Positions 45,437-56,954 of a stretch of DNA of 64,000 nucleotides are shown piece by piece. A program made the translations under genes and the position numbers. The notes beneath the pieces were generated by a model, which saw only the letters and a program-made list of their open reading frames with translations, was not told where the DNA came from and ran no database searches. The DNA comes from Salvia splendens. Its lineage: Eukaryota > Streptophyta > Magnoliopsida > Lamiales > Lamiaceae. How positions within the stretch are numbered: the stretch's first letter is position 1; every line of letters starts with the position of its first letter. Where the stretch lies: positions 6,138,001-6,202,000 of the forward strand of contig NC_056046.1 of NCBI RefSeq assembly GCF_004379255.2, given 5' to 3'.

Positions 45437-46625
45437 TGTAGAGTATATTCTCTGAAATGGTGTTTGGTTCCTTTAGTTGTGTTAGAACATGTGGCTTACA
45501 TCAGTGTTTGTCTGCATTAGTTGGAAGTAGGGTTTATTGGGTTATATGACATATTTGTCCTTAACAAATTACATTAACTCCGAATTTGCCCTTTAACCAA
45601 AATAAGCATATACATTTTCTATTTGCCCCAAATTGAAACTCCCGCATTCTCCAGCACAAAATGGATAAACAGCAAAGTAGCTATAGTAGAATCAACGCAT
45701 ATATTTCGTGCAACTCCAAAGTTATCGGCACAAACTAATCAATGTACAGACAGATGCAGTAGATCTAGATGGTTCTGATTAAATACTGTCACGCTGAAAA
45801 TTATCGCGGAGTTATGGAAGAAAAAACAATTATCGAATTGTGCACGGTAAAAAAACACAGATCCTCACCTTATAATCACGGCATTTTCTCAATAATTAAC
45901 AAGATCTGAATCTAGCTTACAATAAATACAATACAAATATTAATATCCGCCATCACACTTCTAATGAAATTCTTCGATTCAGAAAAAAACACAGCTCCTC
46001 GCATTCTCTCAATAACTAACAAGATCTGAATCTAACTCACAATACAGTAGAAATATTTATCTCCGCCATCACACTTCTAATGAAATTCTTCGATTCAGTA
46101 AACAAAGAGGTATGGCAGCACATTCATCATCAAAAACAGTTAACTGCCGACACAAAAATGAAAGCGAAACACTAGATCTACGACAATAACAGAGCATGAT
46201 TGGCAAATCGAAAGTCTACGGAACAACCAAAATGTTTGGAATTACAGACCTTTATGGAGTGCGAGCAATGAGCTTCGAGCAGATTTGGTTATGGAGTGCG
46301 AGCAATGAGCTTCGAGCAGATTTGGTGCGGCGACGGCAGATTTGTTTTGTGCGATTCGAGCAACGAAGGGGATGGAGAGGGAGGGTAAAAAGGGAAGAGG
46401 CGGTGTTGGTCTGCTCAAACAATGAAACTGTGTCTCACTAAACCATCTTTTTGGGGGGGTTGGCGTTACCCATTCAATTGGGTTAGGTACCATTTATTTC
46501 AAGTGGGCCTGCTTTTTTCATAGGGCTTGATGAAAAACAACTCATACAAACAAACAATGGGTAGGCTACTCTAAGTCATCATTTTCCATCCTTTTCCTAC
46601 TTTACTCATCCAATCAAACACACCC

Positions 46626-47080
46626 CTAGTCATTAACCATATTAAGCTAATTTCCTCGAAACTTCGTTTTGTAAATCCCATAACTTTATACGCACGTAAT
46701 AGTAACAAATATACTTAATTTAATAACAAGGGACATAATTTTTGTCACATACTATTTCTCAAATGAAATATTCTGCGCTTTTGATCGGTGCATACTTTTT
46801 TATATGCTAGTTGAGTAGTACTCCTAAATGTGGAGTGTTGAGGAGCCACAATATTTTCTAAACCATTATATGTGCAATCCCGGGCACACTGGTGGATCAT
46901 ACGGATCTCTTTTACTTTACCAATTATTCTATTTTACATTACCAATTATGTATTGAAATCGTGTTGTCCCAAAATATCCTTATTTTGAAACGGAAAGAGT
47001 AACCTAAAAATATACTTGTACGAGCTTAACTCAAAAGTCAAAACAGATAAAATATTACATTAATGTACAATTGAAAATCT

Positions 47081-47083
<3 letters not shown>
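46626..47083. other. AT-rich intergenic DNA with a MITE-like end
   Basis: No gene seen; CCAAAATATCCTTATTTTG and GAAACGGAAAGAGTA near 46970-47000 resemble a decayed Stowaway end. Confidence 0.4.

Positions 47084-47127
<44 letters not shown>
47084..47127. repeat. (TA)n microsatellite
   Basis: About 22 TA units directly abutting the GGG start of the repeat at 47128. Confidence 0.9.
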
Positions 47128-47131
<4 letters not shown>

Positions 47132-47376
47132 TGGACTAGTGTAATAACTATTTATAGTAATAACTAATACCTATCAATACTATGTATTAAAATTATCAAC
47201 ACAAAGACATAATTATATCAATACAACATAAAAATTTAAATATTAATACAAAGACATAATTTATCAACACAAGAAAAATTGATAAATTTATATCTTTGTG
47301 TTGATATTTTTAATATACAATATTGATGTTTAGTTATTAGTTATTACTATAAGAAGTTAGTATTTGATCACAAACC
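47128..47376. repeat. (TA)n-bounded repeat, inverted copy of 37439-37680
   Basis: Starts GGGTTGGACTAGTGTAATAA after the (TA)n tract and ends TTTGATCACAAACC just before TATATATATA. Confidence 0.8.
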
Positions 47377-48779
47377 TATATATATATACCTCAAGAGTTC
47401 TAGCGAGTTATGCAGAGATTAATAGTATTATATACTTTTAAACAACATAATAAATAAGTGAAAACATATTATTTTCTTTCTAAACTAAATTCTCTTTATA
47501 GAGTCTTTTTAAGAAATTAACCAACAAACTTAAGGCAAGATCTTCTAACGTTCATCCATATTATGATTTGTGATTGATGATACGGCCCACAAATCACAAT
47601 TTATATATGTATTAATTTAACAATTACTTGTGAGAAAATTCTCAATTAACATGACAAACATTTAAAGTAGTAACTAATTAAACTTGGGTATCACCTTCAT
47701 ATCTATCCAACCTATATAACCAATCAATGTTATGATTAACAATTAAGAGATTACTAGAGTTTTCTCATCAAGCCCATAGTCTATACTCAAACAGCACTTT
47801 ATAATTAAATGAAACATATCGATCATTACATCAAGAAAAACGCCTATGCAATATATGAACTTATATTTAGAACATGATTTCAAGATCAAGCCAATCAACG
47901 AAATTCAAATTTAGTCTCCATTAATTGCTCATGTTCGACAAAGACTAGGATTAGGCATTGGGGCTCGATTTCAATCTTAATCAATTTAATTCCATGGTGT
48001 CAATAGTTAGCATTCGATCAATGAATTTAAGCTTACATGCCTAACTCATAAACCTCCACACATTAGGGATAAACTACATTAATGATAGGTCTATCTTTAA
48101 CGATCATGCTTAGAAAATTCCATTTAATCGTGTTAAGCTTCATTCATATAATAGCTGACAAAACTCGAGTCAAGATTGAGATAGTAGGAGGGATATTTGT
48201 GGTTGTTAATAAGTAGGGGTGAAATGATAATTTCTCAATTGATGCTAGGATGCTTTGGAATATTCTACATTTGTTTTGACTTGTAACTTATGATAGAATT
48301 TAATTTATGGTGTGACTTTTTTTAGATAATTCTCGATTTGTCCAGTAAAACAATCTGATAATGCACACACTATTTTGTTTATTTAATAATAGACTAACAC
48401 TATAAATTACCACTGTCAAGTAATTTAAGGTGGACCCCACATCAATAAGGATAAAAAAAAAGTACCGACTTGCTTTCTTGTGGGCTATCTTCCAATTTTA
48501 TTGGGCCTAATATGTCTTATTGGGCAGAAATTTTATAAATATAATTATTAATTTATCTTGTAAAATAATTTACCGAAAACCTATCTTAATAAATTTGTAA
48601 CATTAAGAATATCTTAATAAAATTTTGGATATATATTCTAATTATCCATGCTTATGAAATACTTATATCAAAATTTAAAACCGATTCTTGTTTTTTGCCT
48701 TCTCATGATGGCGCTGAGCTTACAAGAATCAGCATATCCATTAAAATTCCATCTTCTTACCATTTATTTGCAGAAGGCA
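47377..48779. other. Intergenic; promoter side of the PsbP-domain gene
   Basis: AT-rich, no gene recognised. An in-frame upstream ATG at 48648 precedes the chosen start by 44 codons. Confidence 0.5.
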
Positions 48780-50358
48780 ATGGATTTCCATGGAGTTTGT
48801 ATTCCCTCTTCAAATCACCATTATTCCCCTTCCCTCCTTCTTCCACATCTTAGCCCATTTTCCTCATCAAGAAAACCATCACCACATCTTCCTCCTCTCT
48901 CAATCTCTTGTTCTAGCAATGTTAAATGGAGGGAATGTCTGCCATCTACTGTGGGGCGGAGAGTGATTACCATCTCATTTCTAGGATTTGGGGTTTCAAG
49001 ATTGTTGTCCTTGTCTGAAGCCATGGCTGAGCCCGCCTTGGAGCTCTATAGATACACTGATCCCAAAGAGGGCTTCACTCTCCTTGTACCCTCTTCCTAT
49101 GTCAAGGTTTGCACTTCAGAAAGTTCTATTTTTTGGGAGTTTTCTCCCATTTCATCAGCTTTTTTTTGCTAACATTGTGGAATTGGACATGATAAGGTTG
49201 ATAAAGCAGGGGCAACTGTTTTGTTCGAGGATGCAAACAAGAAGGCTAACAATGTAGGTGCGGTGGTGGCTCCAACTCGAATTTCTAGTCTTGGTGAATT
49301 TGGGACCCCTCAGTTTGTGGTGGATAAGCTTATCCAGGCTGAGAGGAGAAAGGTTTGCCTATATTGAACTTGTTTTTTGGTTGTTGGTTATCATATTTGT
49401 GCAGTTCTTTGATGTCAGTAGATGTGGTAATGAACCAGAATGTGGTGCTAATTCCATGGAATGACATAAAGAAAACTTTAAACTTCATTGATTCATCCAA
49501 AAAATACAACTGGAAAAAGAAGCATCTTATGATTTTAGGAGTGGTTGATGGTAGGTTTATAAGATACTCTCATATTTTCTGCATAGTTCTTCAACTATTG
49601 ATTCTGCTTTATGAAATGCATAGCCCTGCCGAGAAATTGACTTTGTGATGAGTATGACTCATATTTTCTGCATAGTTCTTCAACTATTGATTCTGCTTTA
49701 TGAAATGCATAGCCCTGCCGAGAAATTGACTTTGTGATGAGTATTGAGTTGCGAATTTGCAGAGGGTTTAGTTCAAGTATGAAATGAGGGAAGTTTCTTG
49801 TGAAGTATTGCTTTGGAGTACTTACAACTCCATTCTTCAAATGCAGAAGTTGGTAAAAATGTGTTTAGTGAAACTTCAACTCTGTATATAGTGGTATTAA
49901 GTTCCTGAAATTGGTGGTTTAGCTCGAATTGAACACATATACTGTCTTCTACTAGATCTGCTCCGTTCTTTTCAACTCTTCGGTTTTTCTTATTCATGGA
50001 GCTTGCTTACTTCTTGGTATGACTGAAGATAGATGGTCTTAACTCCAATTTTGCTTGAAGTCACATTATAACTGGACATACTGAATATGTTATGTAGGAA
50101 AGTACTAAGGAAGCTGAAGTGATTTCTGTGTCGGAAAGATCGGGCGAAAGTGGGGCTCAAGTGTATGAGTTTGAATATAAGTTGGATAGCACCAGAGGGG
50201 GCATGAAGAGGGTCTTTTCTGCTGCAGTGGTGGCATCTAAGCGACTCTACCTTTTGAATATCACTCATTCTGATAGCGCAGAAAGCCCTTTGGATACGGA
50301 TACAAGAAACGTACTCGAACAAGTTCTGCATTCATTTGATGTCGTTCCTTCGTCATAA
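48780..50358 (+). CDS. PsbP domain-containing thylakoid lumen protein (PPD2-like)
   Basis: Three exons: 48780-49106, 49197-49352, 50098-50358; 744 nt, 247 residues. The N-terminus is a Ser/Pro-rich chloroplast transit peptide, then GRRVITISFLGFG with a twin Arg and a hydrophobic stretch and an AMA cleavage site (about residue 82), a thylakoid-lumen Tat-type signal. The mature part is a PsbP fold: YTDPKEGFTLLVPSSYVKVDKAG, FEDANKKANNVGAVVAPTRI, GTPQFVVDKLIQAERRK, YEFEYKLDSTRGG and SAAVVASKRLYLLNITHSD. The family resembles the oxygen-evolving subunit PsbP, but such proteins usually have assembly or accessory roles in the photosynthetic membrane. I chose ATG 48780 because it starts the transit peptide. 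It converges with PAD4. Confidence 0.9.
49569..49746. repeat. Tandem duplication in intron 2 of the PsbP-domain gene, 2 x 89 bp
   Basis: Copies start at 49569 and 49658 with CTCATATTTTCTGCATAG and are nearly perfect. Confidence 0.85.
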
Positions 50359-50722
50359 ACGAGTATCGGATCTCGTGTCATCCTTCAGCTTGTACATTTA
50401 AGAAACTATGTAAGCATGATGCAGTTTTCAGGGTTTTTGCCTATTTGCAAAAACAGAGACATGACCAATAGAAAGGTTTGACAATGGTTTTACTTCCAGA
50501 AAACTATATACACAAATTTATTGCATTTTATTTTTCTCAAATAGACTAGATAGATACACCTGTGTTACTCCATATTCAACTAAAGTTGAGGAGATTATAA
50601 TGATAAACTAACTATAAAGGGAAAGTATATCCCTTAAACAGTAGGCACACACAGCAACACAGGTAGACTAGAAGAGAATGCTGCAGGTTTCTTGACTAAT
50701 AGAAGATAGAACAGATCTCCCA
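50359..50722. other. 3' flanks of convergent PsbP-domain and PAD4 genes
   Basis: Holds the 3' UTRs; nothing else recognised. Confidence 0.5.
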
Positions 50723-53700
50723 TCATGAGAGCCTCACAATATAAGTATTCTCAGTTTCGATGCACATATCCTGCACTGTTGATTCTTGAGAAACAGGAAA
50801 CCGAGGAGGCAGCAGTTGCAGCTGAGATTTCAGCACTTCCCATTCCTCTTTAAACATGCTGTAGCTTGAGTTCTTTGCAAAGACATCTACAGACACCTCC
50901 TTCCTTGCAATCATGTCTTGTGCATATTGTTCGAACTTCACAATCTTGTCCAACGAAACCGACTGCCTCCCTGAATCCCTCTCACCGGTGAGGTGGAGCA
51001 CGCACTCTCTTGCTTCCTCTACCTGGGCCCAGAAGCACGAGTCTTGAGTCAAACTAGCGAACCTGCTTCTCGGGTTGCTTTCCTCATCTCCAACTTTTCT
51101 GTCCCTCCACCACTTATCGAAAATCTTGAATCTCTTCTTCCTGCCGTGTTCAATGTAGTGGCCGTTGCTCTTGTGCATACATGTTCTATAATACTCCGCA
51201 ATATCCAGAGGTTCAACAAGGAGTGTATAGGTATGAGCTGCGTTGACATACTTTAACAGCTTGTGAAAATCATGAGTGAGTTGATTTGTCTCCAACTGAT
51301 TGATCACATCATCCCAAAAAATTTCAAGCTTAAGACGGTTCATGTTCACTTTCGACCCTCTCCTTGTGTTTCTGTGCTTAAAAGCGTCGTAATAACCCAT
51401 CTGATCATCAGACTGGTCACAAAATTTCTTGTACCACTCTATCTGAGCCCTCAGAGGATTGACTTTGGCCAATGAAACAGCCATCTTAGCATTGTTGATG
51501 TTGCGCCTGCATCCAATATGTCGCGCCATAGCTAGGCAGTTCTTGGCAGTACCATAGATCGCTTCCTGTAAAAATTAATCAGAGAAACTTTTAAGCAGAA
51601 ATAAATAGGTTTTAAAATAATCTTTTATATGATCAAGATATGATCACCTGAAACTCAATTCCTGATGAACGCAACGCAAATGCAATCCCAGCTTCACTGC
51701 TCGACTCAGAAAATGAGACATCTGTCAAGCTCCTTCTCCGTAGATAGTGCAGACAAATTCGTCCAACGTAGCTCTCGTATTTGAGATGATCCTCTATATA
51801 GGACACAGCAGAGCCCTTCGACATCGTCAAGTATAGCAACTTGACAATAGCTACTCTGTTATCCAAGCAAACCGCGCCATTATCAGTACAGAACAAGTAG
51901 CCTCCAAACGGCCAGAACACGCTTCCTTCTTGGTCTTTGGCTTCTCCACATCTCTTCTCAGCACAAGTCAGCACCAACCTGAACACCTCAACTATGTCCT
52001 CATAGGACAACTGGGACGCAAGCTGCCCAAGACACGGCGAAGCCATTGATAACTGCCAGAAATGGAACAGAATGACGAGCTCCTTCATGATCGGAGTCGC
52101 TGGAGCAAAGAGCATTCGTGGTACGATGTCATGCTGGCCCACAACGTGGCAGAAGTTGCCACACCATCGCTCTTGGAGGATTGCTTGAGAGAATGATTCG
52201 TTTCCGAGCATCGGTGAACCAAATGTGATGCACAACACTTGAATGGAAGGTGAGTTTGTCTGAACAGTGGAGAGGAGCCAAAGGGCTGAAAGGGATGCAA
52301 GGGCTCCTCCTAGTGAATGACCAGTGCAAACAATTGATTTGCATCCTTTCAGTAGTAGTTCATCAATCTGCATCATAACAATTCATCTTTACTATAAAAT
52401 TAGAAGTAAATAAAAGCATACTTTAGCGATCAAGATTGATTCCATGTAAGTGAAAAAATAAAACTGAGATAAATCAGTATTAATTTACTTATAATCTAGG
52501 GTGATTCGTGATATATTTTTTAATCGTTTGTATAAGTAGTTACTTTTATATGTCAGATATTAAACTGATGTTCTTGATTCTAGAGACAGTATCCATGCAA
52601 TAAGATATAGTTTTTCCATAATCTACTTTGGTAGAATTGCTCAAAATTGATGAAATAAATCAAGACCCTTCAACCATTATCATAGCCAAAAGAAGAGAGT
52701 CAATATAGAAAAAGGCTTTAGCATGTTTGGGGGTCCATAACTCCATGTGCATGATGTGAAGTATGAATTCAACAATTGTGTTCACACACGTCTTGATCCT
52801 GTTCACAAATATATGTGCTTGTGAAAAAGACATTCAAGACTTTTTAGTTGTTTCTTCTTCTTAATAAAATAACTAATCTTGATATTAGAGTACCCCTTAG
52901 CCATCGAGTTTCATTCCTATTTCAACCACATCATTCTTGGTGGGCCATCTGCATTTACGCCAGACAAAGCTTAAGAAGTGATCGCAATCACATTAATTTT
53001 ATAAATAAAGAAAAAACAACCTACTTTTGAGGCTGCTGACACACATAGCATATGTAATGCATGACATCTATATAATATATTATCACCATTGGAAGGTTGC
53101 CGTTGCTTGATTGTATACTACACTAAAAAAACATCTTATTAATCAAACTTAATTCAGCAAAATATCAAAACTCATTTCGAAAACAAAGTATTTTCACAAA
53201 TTGAGCAAGTTCTATTGAAAAGAAAATATTTAATGAAGGTTCATACTACTAGCTAGGGACACTGATGGGACAGATTCATTGAATACATTGCAAAAGTAGG
53301 ATAAATGTGAAATTAATATTTTAGTGTGCTTATATATCTATGTGTGGCATATACTACAGAATAATCAATAAAGGTTTAGGTCAAGACACATATATATAAT
53401 TACACCTTTCACTTTCTGAAATAACTATCATAAAGAATATAGTTATAAAAATGACGAAATTGAAAATGGAACAGAAGCTAAGTAAAATAGAAAACAATAA
53501 AACAAGAGTTTAACAGAAAACGTGTGAAGCGGAGTAAGGTAAAGTGAAAAGTTGAAAAAGATCTTTCTTATTACTTTGACAAACTTGTTGATTTCTTTGA
53601 CAAACGACGACGTTTTACCATTTACTACCCGCTTTCCTGAGATAAGGTTTTTGTGATCAATCTTTACGATCGAATTTCATGCTTCTGATAGTCAGAAATT

Positions 53701-54422
53701 TTAAAATGAGATGAAAAAGAAAGTGTAGCAAACAATCACAATTACACAATTTTGCAGTAAAAAATCAAAATCAGTTAGCATATCGCATTTTCAAGTTGAA
53801 ATGGAGTAAAATCCAATCCACAAATCAAAACAGAACAATACGGAAATTGTCAAATTTCCTCACCTTTAATCAGATCTCATCAAATTGCACTGGAAATTCA
53901 ATTTACCCAAAACAAAAGCATGAATTCAGAAAGAGAAAACTGAAAAGCTACCTTGCTAAGGAAATTCTGAGTGTTCAAAAACATCATGAAGAGCTGGAGA
54001 AGGCCACCATGCACCATAATCGGCTCCCGATCGGCATCTCCGCCAGCGCAAAATCCACCAAACAGTCCCTTAGCGTAAACCTCGACCTCCACCAGCTTCC
54101 TGCACGATTCCTCCGTGCAATCCACCAGCTGCACGCCGGAAAACGCCAGGTATCCGACCTTGCCGGCGCAGTGGACGAGGAAGCTCTGCGGCGCCTCAGC
54201 GTTGGCGCGGCTGCAGAGGCGCCACGAGTCCTCGAGCAGAGGCGTGGACGCCAGATACGTCGCCAGCATCTCGCTGGACTCGAATCTGGAAATAATAATA
54301 ATAATAAGAAGAAGAAATGATTGATTAATCGAGTAGATAATTCAAAGTCAAATTGTGTGTGGAGTGGAAAATTCTGGTTTCTCGAATTTTTGATCGACTT
54401 ACTGCGAAGTTTCGGGTTCCAT
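50723..54422 (-). CDS. PAD4: PAD4, lipase-like immune regulator
   Basis: Four exons on the minus strand: 54403-54422, 53952-54285, 51648-52367, 50723-51565; 1,917 nt, 638 residues, phases matching. The N-terminus MEPETSQFESSEMLATYLAS and LLEDSWRLC matches the family. The lipase-like domain has the nucleophile elbow TGHSLGGALASLSALWLLS, the acid region HVVGQHDIVPR and a candidate His in YIEDHLKYESYV. The C-terminal EP domain has QIEWYKKFCDQSDDQMGYYD, SKVNMNRLKLEIFWDDVI, LLVEPLDIAEYY, HYIEHGRKKRFKIFDKWW and DSCFWAQVEEA. By established knowledge PAD4 pairs with EDS1, binds TIR-made nucleotide signals and works with ADR1 helper receptors in basal and effector-triggered immunity. A 1.6 kb second intron separates the lipase halves. 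All blocks look intact. Confidence 0.95.
54291..54316. repeat. AAT/AAG microsatellite at a PAD4 splice acceptor
   Basis: (AAT)n(AAG)n lies directly upstream of the PAD4 exon 2 acceptor, so on the gene strand it forms the pyrimidine-rich tract (CTTCTT...ATTATTTCCAG). Confidence 0.75.
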
Positions 54423-55322
54423 TGGAGTTTCCTTTTTTTTTTCTTCTTCTTCTTCTTGTTTCTGTTTCCTTTGGGGTGGTATATGGAAGGGAAGTAAGAC
54501 CAGTTTCTTCAATTCCACCTTTTTATCACAAGTAATTTAGTATATTGCACTGCACTACACTGCGTGAGTGCGCGTACGGATTGCTTGTTTACAGTAGGGT
54601 AGGGAGGGTCCCTTTGATTGAGAGAGGAAATGCCTTAATAAGCCATTTTGTCTACCCATTTCTTTCTATTAGGTCTTATTACTAGTAGTACGAGATAAGG
54701 TTATCTCCGTCTATGCCCGAGCAATAACATAATCTTGTTGTTTTAAGGATGAAATGGAATTTAATTCTTCTTCTATCTTTATTAAAACGATTTACTTTTC
54801 GATTAAAACTATATATTTTCTTAAAATGGAAATAACATTATCTTTACTTATATCTTTTATTTTATTCTATCTTTATTTAATTTACAAAATAACATTAAAT
54901 GTTTCAAATTTAGTGGGAAGGAAGGTGTTAAACTAGTAAAGTATGGAAGAAAAAGAGAATTGAAGTGATGTTAGTAGGAGTGACCTACCTAATTAGTAGT
55001 AGTATAATGTGTGGTGAATATGTTTCTAAAGATAAAAAGTAGATTAATTTTTTTTAGCCGAACCTGAATGGCAAAAGAAAACTTATAGGAGTAGTATTTT
55101 TTTAGGGACATAGTAGTATTTTTTTTCACTCCGCGACCCCAACACACTGTGGTTGTTGGCGCACCATGACTCGAGTCAATTTTCGGGTGGGTTTCTATGT
55201 TGGTTGGTCGATTCTCTGAGCATAGTAGTTCAATCGATCGTGGGTGAATTTTTATTCACTTCGTTCATTTAGAGCTGATGCACTTCTTTCTAGCACATAG
55301 TTTAAGAAATGAATGTTTAGTA
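54423..55322. other. PAD4 promoter side
   Basis: Includes a TTC-rich run at 54431-54465 (GAA repeats on the gene strand, probably 5' UTR). No other gene recognised. Confidence 0.5.
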
Positions 55323-55579
55323 CTCCCTCAGTCCCCCATTATATGTCCTCGTTTTCTATTTTAGTTCGTCTCATATTAAATGTCCCACTTCATTTTTACA
55401 TATGTTGGTAATAGACCTTATATTCGAGTAACTCATGTTCACTCACATTTTATTATAAAACTAATATATAAAAGTAGTATCCGCAATCCACTAATTTTTT
55501 CAACCCACTGTTTATTACTGTACTACATTTCTTAAAACCTCCGATCAAAGTGGGACGCATATTGGGGATAAGGAGGGAG
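55323..55579. repeat. Stowaway MITE
   Basis: 257 bp flanked by TA; ends CTCCCTCAGTCCCCCATTATA and inverted ATATTGGGGATAAGGAGGGAG. Confidence 0.85.
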
Positions 55580-56906
55580 TATGTTAAGTTGATAGGTAAT
55601 AAAGTATATAAAGTAAGAGAGAGAAACAAAGTAATGAGAATAAAGTAAGAGAAAGAACGAAGTAGGAAAGAAAAGTGAATTACTATCATATATGAAAATG
55701 ACTCTGTCACTCAACTATAAAGAAACTTCTCGAAATGAAAAAACGACTTGACTATGAAGGAAAGGATCGAATATTAATTTCCTATAGATTTTAATTCAAA
55801 TTACATCGATCTTATTAATTATAGTACTATTATTTATTTATTAAATTGTTGGTATTATATATTAAGAAATATCATTTGTAGATGATCATCTAGAATAGTA
55901 GACAGACTGAAAAGTTATTTTTTCATCTGTGTATATTCAACTTCCAAAGGTTGTTTCTTCAAATTATTGCACAAAAAGAGTAGTATATTAATTCGTTCTA
56001 AATTAATTAGTACATATGATTCAATTTTAAATATAAAAAACTTAAAAATCAAATTATATTCATTTAGTTTTATGTACGTTTATCACACACACTTGTTTTA
56101 TGGTTACATGTGAATAGATTTTTATTCTGTTGACATTTGACTCAACAACCCATTCTTCTAATTTCAATAAAAGATTATGTTTTGAGATACACATACATAA
56201 TTGTGCCCCACTACGTGAAATTAGGGTCTAAAACCATTCAAAATTAATCATTATCAGTAGTCACTGAATCTTTTTAATTTGACAAATATTTTGCTATATT
56301 ATAATCACAAATAGAAGTACTATAATTTACAATTAGCAAGGGCACGGACGAAATTGTTCGAGAAGGTTGTGTTTTTGTTTATATTAACTTAATTGGTAAA
56401 TATAGAAAATCATTTTTAGTGCTTCAATTTGATTGGAGGGATTTGTGCACCACAATTCACCTTTAGTATCAATACATTTTGATAATTTTGCAAGAAAGAG
56501 AAAAGCAAAAAAGAATGGCTCCAATGATAATTAAAAATGTCCATCCGAGTCGAAATTAGTGATTTGATCTTTATAGTTTTAAACAAAGAGGATTTAAAGT
56601 TGAAGTATTTTTGTAGTATTAAATCTTATTTTTAAGCTAGTTAATTAACAATCCCTCAAGATATATCGAAAGAGAAATTCGTATAAATAGGTGATAGATA
56701 TCCCTAATTATAAGTCAAGCCTTTTTAAAAATTTGAGCTTCAAATACTATCGAGAACTGAGCATAATCTACTCCGAATATTTAGATTATTATCAACTTAT
56801 TATCTTAGGTGGTTTGAAAAAAACGAAGATTAAATTAGTCTTTTATTATCATTAGTCATTGTCAGTGAGCGCATAACTTTTTGTTCTTTTTTTTTCCTGA
56901 AATGTA
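55580..56906. other. AT-rich intergenic DNA
   Basis: No gene or clear repeat seen. Confidence 0.5.
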
Positions 56907-56954
56907 CTACATTCGTTCACAATAAAAGTCACATTTGATGAATATAAGTTTTAA

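Larger units (their letters stand above)
43410..46625. mobile_element. Long inverted-repeat (foldback or MULE-like) element with a captured exon
   Basis: About 3.2 kb. The left arm 43410-44514 and right arm 45437-46625 are inverted copies over about 1.1 kb; both start GGTGTGTTTGATTG at the outside and meet at GAGTATATTCTCTGAAATGG inside. CTAG lies just outside both ends. The right arm has extra DNA at about 46440-46530 and a 37-bp tandem duplication at 46258-46331. The 0.9 kb centre holds a gene-like exon and a 75-bp tandem repeat. No transposase was found. Confidence 0.8.

Noticed and set aside
48648..48779. Upstream in-frame extension of the PsbP-domain protein
   Set aside because: The extra 44 residues are hydrophobic and unlike a transit peptide; the ATG at 48780 gives the normal targeting layout.
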